Assembly (NCBI GenBank): GCA_937928175.1
Contig: CALFVP010000023.1
Coordinates: 1 to 9,774 of the forward strand
Reading direction: 5' to 3'
Length of the DNA stretch: 9,774 nucleotides
Source of the DNA: an uncultured bacterium
GTDB taxonomy: Bacteria; Spirochaetota; Brevinematia; DTOW01
Shown: positions 7,192-9,774 of the stretch, piece after piece
How positions within the stretch are numbered: position 1 is the stretch's first letter
How the letters are laid out: the number at the start of each line of letters is the position of its first letter
Made by a program: the position numbers and the translations under genes
The notes under the pieces: generated by a model
What the model was told of the DNA's origin: nothing
The model's input: only the letters and a program-made list of their open reading frames with translations
Databases searched by the model: none

Positions 7192-8295
7192 TTAGCTTAC
7201 AACGTACTCTGTTTCAGCATCAAAGATAATTAGTTTTTCTAGGTCAACAACAACTTCTCTCTTTTCACCTAGTCTTACATGAATAAATGGATCAAACCTT
7301 GCGATGAATGGGTGTTTTTCAGTAGCAAAGTAAACGTACTGTTCGGCTCCTAGTATTTCAGTAATCTCAACGTTAGCTGATATAACATTCTCATTAACTG
7401 TTCCGGTATAACTACCTCTGTCATACAAGAATTCTGGTCTTATACCCATTATAACTTTTCTACCAACGTATTCAGAGATGTTTTTAAATCTACCTTTAGG
7501 CAGGAGTATTCTAAATGATCCTTCATTGAGGTAATAATTATCTCCGGATTGTTCAACGATAACTTCCAAGAAATTCATAGGTGGGCTACCAATGAAACCT
7601 GCAACGAATTTGTTAACTGGTGAAGAATAAACTTCAAGAGGTGTACCAACTTGTTGGATTTTACCATCTTTCATAACGACAATTCTACTACCTAAAGTCA
7701 TAGCTTCAACTTGGTCATGTGTAACGTAAACAGTTGTAACACCTAACCTAGCATGTAGTTTACTTATCTCAGCTCTCATTTGAACTCTAAGTTTAGCATC
7801 GAGGTTTGAAAGAGGTTCATCAAATAGGAATACTTTAGGTTTTCTAACTATTGCTCTACCCAAAGCAACTCTTTGTCTTTGTCCACCTGAAAGCTGCTTT
7901 GGTTTTCTATCAAGAAGTGCTTGCAATCCTAATATTTCAGCTGCTTCTCTAACTCTTTTGTCAATTTCTTCTTGTGGAACTTTTCTAAGCTTTAAACCAA
8001 AAGCCATATTCTTATAAACACTCATATGAGGATAAAGAGCGTAATTCTGGAAAACCATTGCAATGTCTCTATCTTTTGGAGGTATGTTATTAACTAAAAC
8101 GTTATCTATCCAAAGTTCACCCTCAGAAATATCCTCAAGCCCTGCTATCATTCTAAGAGTTGTAGTTTTACCACAACCAGAAGGACCTACAATAACAATA
8201 AATTCTCCATCATCAATATCCAAATTAAAATCGTCAACAGCTCTAACGCCGTTATCGTAAATTTTCGAAACATGCTTAAGAATAACTTTAGCCAT
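7192..8295 (-). CDS. ugpC: ABC transporter ATP-binding protein, MsmX/UgpC/MalK (CUT1) family
   Basis: A 367-residue cytoplasmic ATPase that powers carbohydrate-type import systems; as a shared subunit it may serve several permease pairs, as MsmX does in Bacillus. The symbol is a family label, because the substrate cannot be read from the sequence. Motifs are complete: Walker A GPSGCGKTT (37-45), Q-loop Gln83, signature LSGGQRQ (135-141), Walker B VFLFDE (155-160), D-loop after it, and H-loop His193. The C-terminal regulatory part has the family markers FIGSPPMNF (234-242) and GIRPE (284-288) within a TOBE/OB-fold region. It is much better conserved than its downstream neighbours. The start is fixed by a strong AAAGGAGG. 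It lies 16 bases after accD and ends just before a terminator, so it is the last gene of an accD operon. No permease or binding-protein gene is in the window, so its partners must be elsewhere. Confidence 0.96.
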   Translation of the reverse strand: MAKVILKHVSKIYDNGVRAVDDFNLDIDDGEFIVIVGPSGCGKTTTLRMIAGLEDISEGELWIDNVLVNNIPPKDRDIAMVFQNYALYPHMSVYKNMAFGLKLRKVPQEEIDKRVREAAEILGLQALLDRKPKQLSGGQRQRVALGRAIVRKPKVFLFDEPLSNLDAKLRVQMRAEISKLHARLGVTTVYVTHDQVEAMTLGSRIVVMKDGKIQQVGTPLEVYSSPVNKFVAGFIGSPPMNFLEVIVEQSGDNYYLNEGSFRILLPKGRFKNISEYVGRKVIMGIRPEFLYDRGSYTGTVNENVISANVEITEILGAEQYVYFATEKHPFIARFDPFIHVRLGEKREVVVDLEKLIIFDAETEYVVS

Positions 8296-8301
8296 ATCTT
8301 C

Positions 8302-8309
8302 CCTCCTTT
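8302..8309 (-). promoter_or_regulatory. Ribosome binding site of the ABC ATPase gene
   Basis: AAAGGAGG on the minus strand, six bases before the ATG at 8295 and inside the 16-base gap after the accD stop. It is the strongest Shine-Dalgarno in the window and supports efficient independent initiation within the operon. Confidence 0.9.
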
Positions 8310-8311
8310 CG

Positions 8312-9115
8312 TTATACTTTATTGTAAATGATAGAAATCAATTTGTAAAGAATATTTTTAAGATCTCTTCTATGCACAACAATATCCACAAATCCATGAT
8401 CTCTAACAAATTCAGCTCTTTGGAATCCTTGAGGTAGTTTTTCCCTTATAGTCTGTTCAATAACTCTAGGACCAGCAAACCCTATTAAAGCTTTAGGCTC
8501 AGATATAATAACATCTCCAAGCATGGCAAAACTAGCAGTAACACCGCCAGTAGTAGGATCAGTCAAAACAGAAATATAAAACCCTCCACTTTCTTTGTAC
8601 TCTCTTATAGCAGCAGAAGTTTTAGCCATCTGCATCAAAGATAAAATACCTTCATGCATTCTTGCTCCACCAGAAGCTGAAAAAATCACCAAAGGCAATT
8701 TATGCTTAGTAGCGTATTCCACAGCTCTAGTCACCTTCTCACCAACAACACTGCCCATACTACCACCAAAAAACTCAAAATCCATAATAGCTATCTCAAC
8801 AGGTATACCATATATCTCACACCTACCAGTAACAACAGCTTCGTTTAATTTTTTTTCCTCCATTGTCTTTTTTATCTTATCTCTATAATATTCCTTACCA
8901 TCAAAAAACTCTAAAGGATCAGAAGAAACTATATTCCCAAATTGCTCTTTAAAAGAACCTTTGTCTGCTATCAACTCCAATCTCTTTAAAGCACCAATCC
9001 TAAAATGATGATCACAATTTATACAAACTCCCAAATTCTCTTCAAAATCAGATTTATACATCATGTAATCACAATTAGGGCACTTAACCCAGAGATTCTT
9101 ATCGTTATCCACCAT
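8312..9115 (-). CDS. accD: Acetyl-CoA carboxylase carboxyltransferase subunit beta
   Basis: Beta subunit of the carboxyltransferase that, with AccA, moves the carboxyl group from biotin on AccB to acetyl-CoA to make malonyl-CoA for fatty-acid synthesis. The 267 residues show the N-terminal zinc ribbon with Cys12, Cys15, Cys31 and Cys34 (CPNC, then VCINCDHHFR). The crotonase-like core follows: FEFFGGSMGSVVGEK (113-127), SGGARMHEG (148-156), TDPTTGGVTASF (185-196) and GFAGPRVIEQT (212-222). All are intact. It is somewhat shorter than E. coli AccD (304), mainly at the two ends. The start is placed at the ATG at 9115, after a purine-rich GGGGGAG; an upstream in-frame TTG at 9166 lies inside the -35 box and is rejected. 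The next codon, GTG (9112), would have better Shine-Dalgarno spacing and remains possible. accA is not in the window. It is cotranscribed with the ABC ATPase downstream and divergent from prp. Confidence 0.96.
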   Translation of the reverse strand: MVDNDKNLWVKCPNCDYMMYKSDFEENLGVCINCDHHFRIGALKRLELIADKGSFKEQFGNIVSSDPLEFFDGKEYYRDKIKKTMEEKKLNEAVVTGRCEIYGIPVEIAIMDFEFFGGSMGSVVGEKVTRAVEYATKHKLPLVIFSASGGARMHEGILSLMQMAKTSAAIREYKESGGFYISVLTDPTTGGVTASFAMLGDVIISEPKALIGFAGPRVIEQTIREKLPQGFQRAEFVRDHGFVDIVVHRRDLKNILYKLISIIYNKV

Positions 9116-9117
9116 AT

Positions 9118-9124
9118 CTCCCCC
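9118..9124 (-). promoter_or_regulatory. accD ribosome binding site
   Basis: GGGGGAG on the minus strand ends only two bases before the ATG (9115) and five bases before the following GTG (9112). It supports a start here rather than at the upstream TTG, but leaves the exact codon open between ATG and GTG. Confidence 0.7.
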
Positions 9125-9136
9125 AGCATCTTGAGA

Positions 9137-9166
9137 ATTATCAAAAAAAATTAATTTCAATTTCAA
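9137..9166 (-). promoter_or_regulatory. accD-ABC operon promoter
   Basis: On the minus strand TTGAAA (9161-9166) and GATAAT (9137-9142) are 18 bases apart, identical in both hexamers and spacing to the glyS promoter. Transcription would start near 9130, giving a leader of about 15 bases that carries the GGGGGAG site. The spacer holds a run of eight T. Confidence 0.68.
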
Positions 9167-9184
9167 TCAAAGAAAAAATATAAT
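9155..9184 (+). promoter_or_regulatory. prp promoter, predicting a leaderless mRNA
   Basis: A perfect TATAAT (9179-9184) lies seven bases before the prp ATG, so transcription should start at or next to the start codon. The matching -35 position 18 bases upstream is TTTCAA (9155-9160), a poor match that directly abuts the accD -35 on the other strand; the two promoters are back to back and probably cannot be occupied together. Confidence 0.55.
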
Positions 9185-9191
9185 TTACTAA

Positions 9192-9497
9192 ATGATAGAA
9201 GTGGAAATAAAAAATTTAAAAGAAAAAGTAATAATAACCATGAAAGGACACTCAAAACACTCAAAAAAAGGAGAAAATATAGTATGTGCTGGTATATCAG
9301 GAACATTGCAATTTCTAGTCATACATCTTTTTAACAACCTAAAAAGGAAAGGCAAATTTAACTTATCAAGCGGAGAAGCTTTTATTGAAATAAACATCCA
9401 AGAAAACGATAAAACAATCATAGATTCTTTCATCGAATACCTAAAATTGATTGAAAAAAGTTACCCCGGAACATTATCAATAAGAAATACTTCTTAA
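9192..9497 (+). CDS. prp: Ribosomal-processing cysteine protease Prp (YsxB family)
   Basis: A 101-residue cytoplasmic protein of the Prp family. In Staphylococcus aureus Prp removes the N-terminal extension of ribosomal protein L27 (family knowledge). The signature is present: GHSKHSKKGENIVCAGIS, with catalytic-type His20 and Cys32 twelve residues apart, the same spacing as His22 and Cys34 in the S. aureus enzyme. The usual Asp before IVC is Asn here (GEN instead of GED). Length is normal for the family. The C-terminus (IDSFIEYLKLIEKSYPGTLSI) matches the family's final helix and strand. In many bacteria the gene sits between rplU and rpmA; here neither is seen and it is divergent from accD. 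There is no Shine-Dalgarno, and the close TATAAT predicts leaderless translation. Its last 21 bases overlap the 3' end of the convergent right-edge gene. Whether the host L27 has a cleavable extension cannot be seen from this window. Confidence 0.9.
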   Translation: MIEVEIKNLKEKVIITMKGHSKHSKKGENIVCAGISGTLQFLVIHLFNNLKRKGKFNLSSGEAFIEINIQENDKTIIDSFIEYLKLIEKSYPGTLSIRNTS

Positions 9498-9774
9498 CAT
9501 ATTCATAATAATTCTTCTATCCCCAGAAACACTTCTTAAAAAACTTTCAATAGACTCAATCATAGGAGTATTTTGCGGAAACCTATTACTATTAGAAAAC
9601 ATAGAAGTAGATCTAAAAATATAATCACTAACAAAATTAAACTTATCAACAATATCATTACTCAACTCTCTAAAATAATCACAAACAACATCTATTCTCA
9701 AATAATCAAAAATTCCTCTACCTAACAATCTGTAATTCCTATCACGACCTAAATCTACAAAACAACTATAAACA
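9477..9774 (-). CDS. C-terminal part of an unrecognised protein, cut by right window edge
   Basis: A minus-strand frame is open from the right edge to a TGA at 9477-9479, giving 98 visible residues. The codons before the TTG at 9728 are also open (reading about VYSCFVDLGRDRNYRLL), so that TTG is not a real start and the gene begins outside the window. The fragment is soluble and probably helical, with features such as LGRDRNYRLLGRGIFDYL and IDVVCDYFRELSNDIVDKF, and a final FLRSVSGDRRIIMNMLRSISY. I do not recognise the family. T-rich codon use matches the other minus-strand genes, which supports it being real. It converges on prp with a 21-bp overlap and no terminator between, apart from a small 6-bp hairpin at 9481-9496. 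Confidence 0.7.
   Translation of the reverse strand, partial: VYSCFVDLGRDRNYRLLGRGIFDYLRIDVVCDYFRELSNDIVDKFNFVSDYIFRSTSMFSNSNRFPQNTPMIESIESFLRSVSGDRRIIMNMLRSISY

Noticed and set aside
8595..8888. Plus-strand 97-codon open frame inside accD
   Set aside because: It is antisense to the conserved carboxyltransferase core, with no promoter or ribosome binding site.
9116..9166. In-frame TTG at 9166 as the start of accD
   Set aside because: It overlaps the accD -35 element, and the extra 17 residues are not part of the zinc-ribbon domain; a purine-rich site precedes the ATG at 9115.
9481..9496. Small hairpin TAAGAA-ATAC-TTCTTA at the prp 3' end as a bidirectional terminator
   Set aside because: The stem is six AT-rich pairs, without a following T run on either strand.

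Overview
This is an AT-rich stretch of bacterial chromosome with tightly packed genes. It holds housekeeping and cell-envelope genes and no mobile element, CRISPR array, rRNA or tRNA. Visible genes are: a secreted helical-repeat protein cut by the left edge (minus), the beta subunit of the two-subunit glycyl-tRNA synthetase (glyS, plus), a polytopic membrane protein with a DUF4129-like C-terminus (minus), a large Slt-type lytic transglycosylase (minus), an orphan sugar-type ABC ATPase of the MsmX/UgpC/MalK family (minus), acetyl-CoA carboxylase carboxyltransferase beta (accD, minus), the ribosomal-protein-processing cysteine protease Prp (plus), and the C-terminal 98 residues of an unrecognised gene entering from the right edge (minus).

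Host: the genes point to a low-GC bacterium with peptidoglycan, type II fatty-acid synthesis and an alpha2beta2 glycyl-tRNA synthetase. A signal-peptide-bearing Slt70-like enzyme fits a diderm. I cannot fix the phylum from this sequence. A low-GC spirochaete or another deep-branching, possibly thermophilic lineage is a guess only. The plus strand is A-rich relative to T throughout, whichever strand is coding, and C exceeds G under the minus-strand genes. The minus strand is therefore probably the leading replication strand, with glyS and prp on the lagging strand.

Layout: two compact divergent regions (960-1106 and 9116-9191) carry back-to-back promoters. The inferred promoter consensus is TTGAAA-N18-GATAAT, seen with the same 18-base spacing at glyS and accD and in close variants at two other genes. 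The left divergent region also carries helically phased 10-bp direct repeats between the promoters. accD and the ABC ATPase form an operon (16-bp gap with a strong Shine-Dalgarno) that ends in a clear Rho-independent terminator. The lytic transglycosylase and the membrane protein follow in the same direction, the latter with its own apparent promoter. Two convergent gene pairs overlap at their 3' ends: glyS and the membrane protein by the 4-bp palindrome TTAA, and prp and the right-edge gene by 21 bp.

Translation initiation looks mixed. glyS, accD and the ABC ATPase have purine-rich ribosome binding sites. prp and the membrane-protein gene have a -10 box so close to the start codon that their mRNAs are predicted to be leaderless or nearly so. 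I did not find a convincing new multi-gene system. The best leads are the phased-repeat operator region, the leaderless starts, and the unusual gene neighbourhoods (glyS without glyQ, prp away from rplU-rpmA, an ABC ATPase without permeases beside accD).
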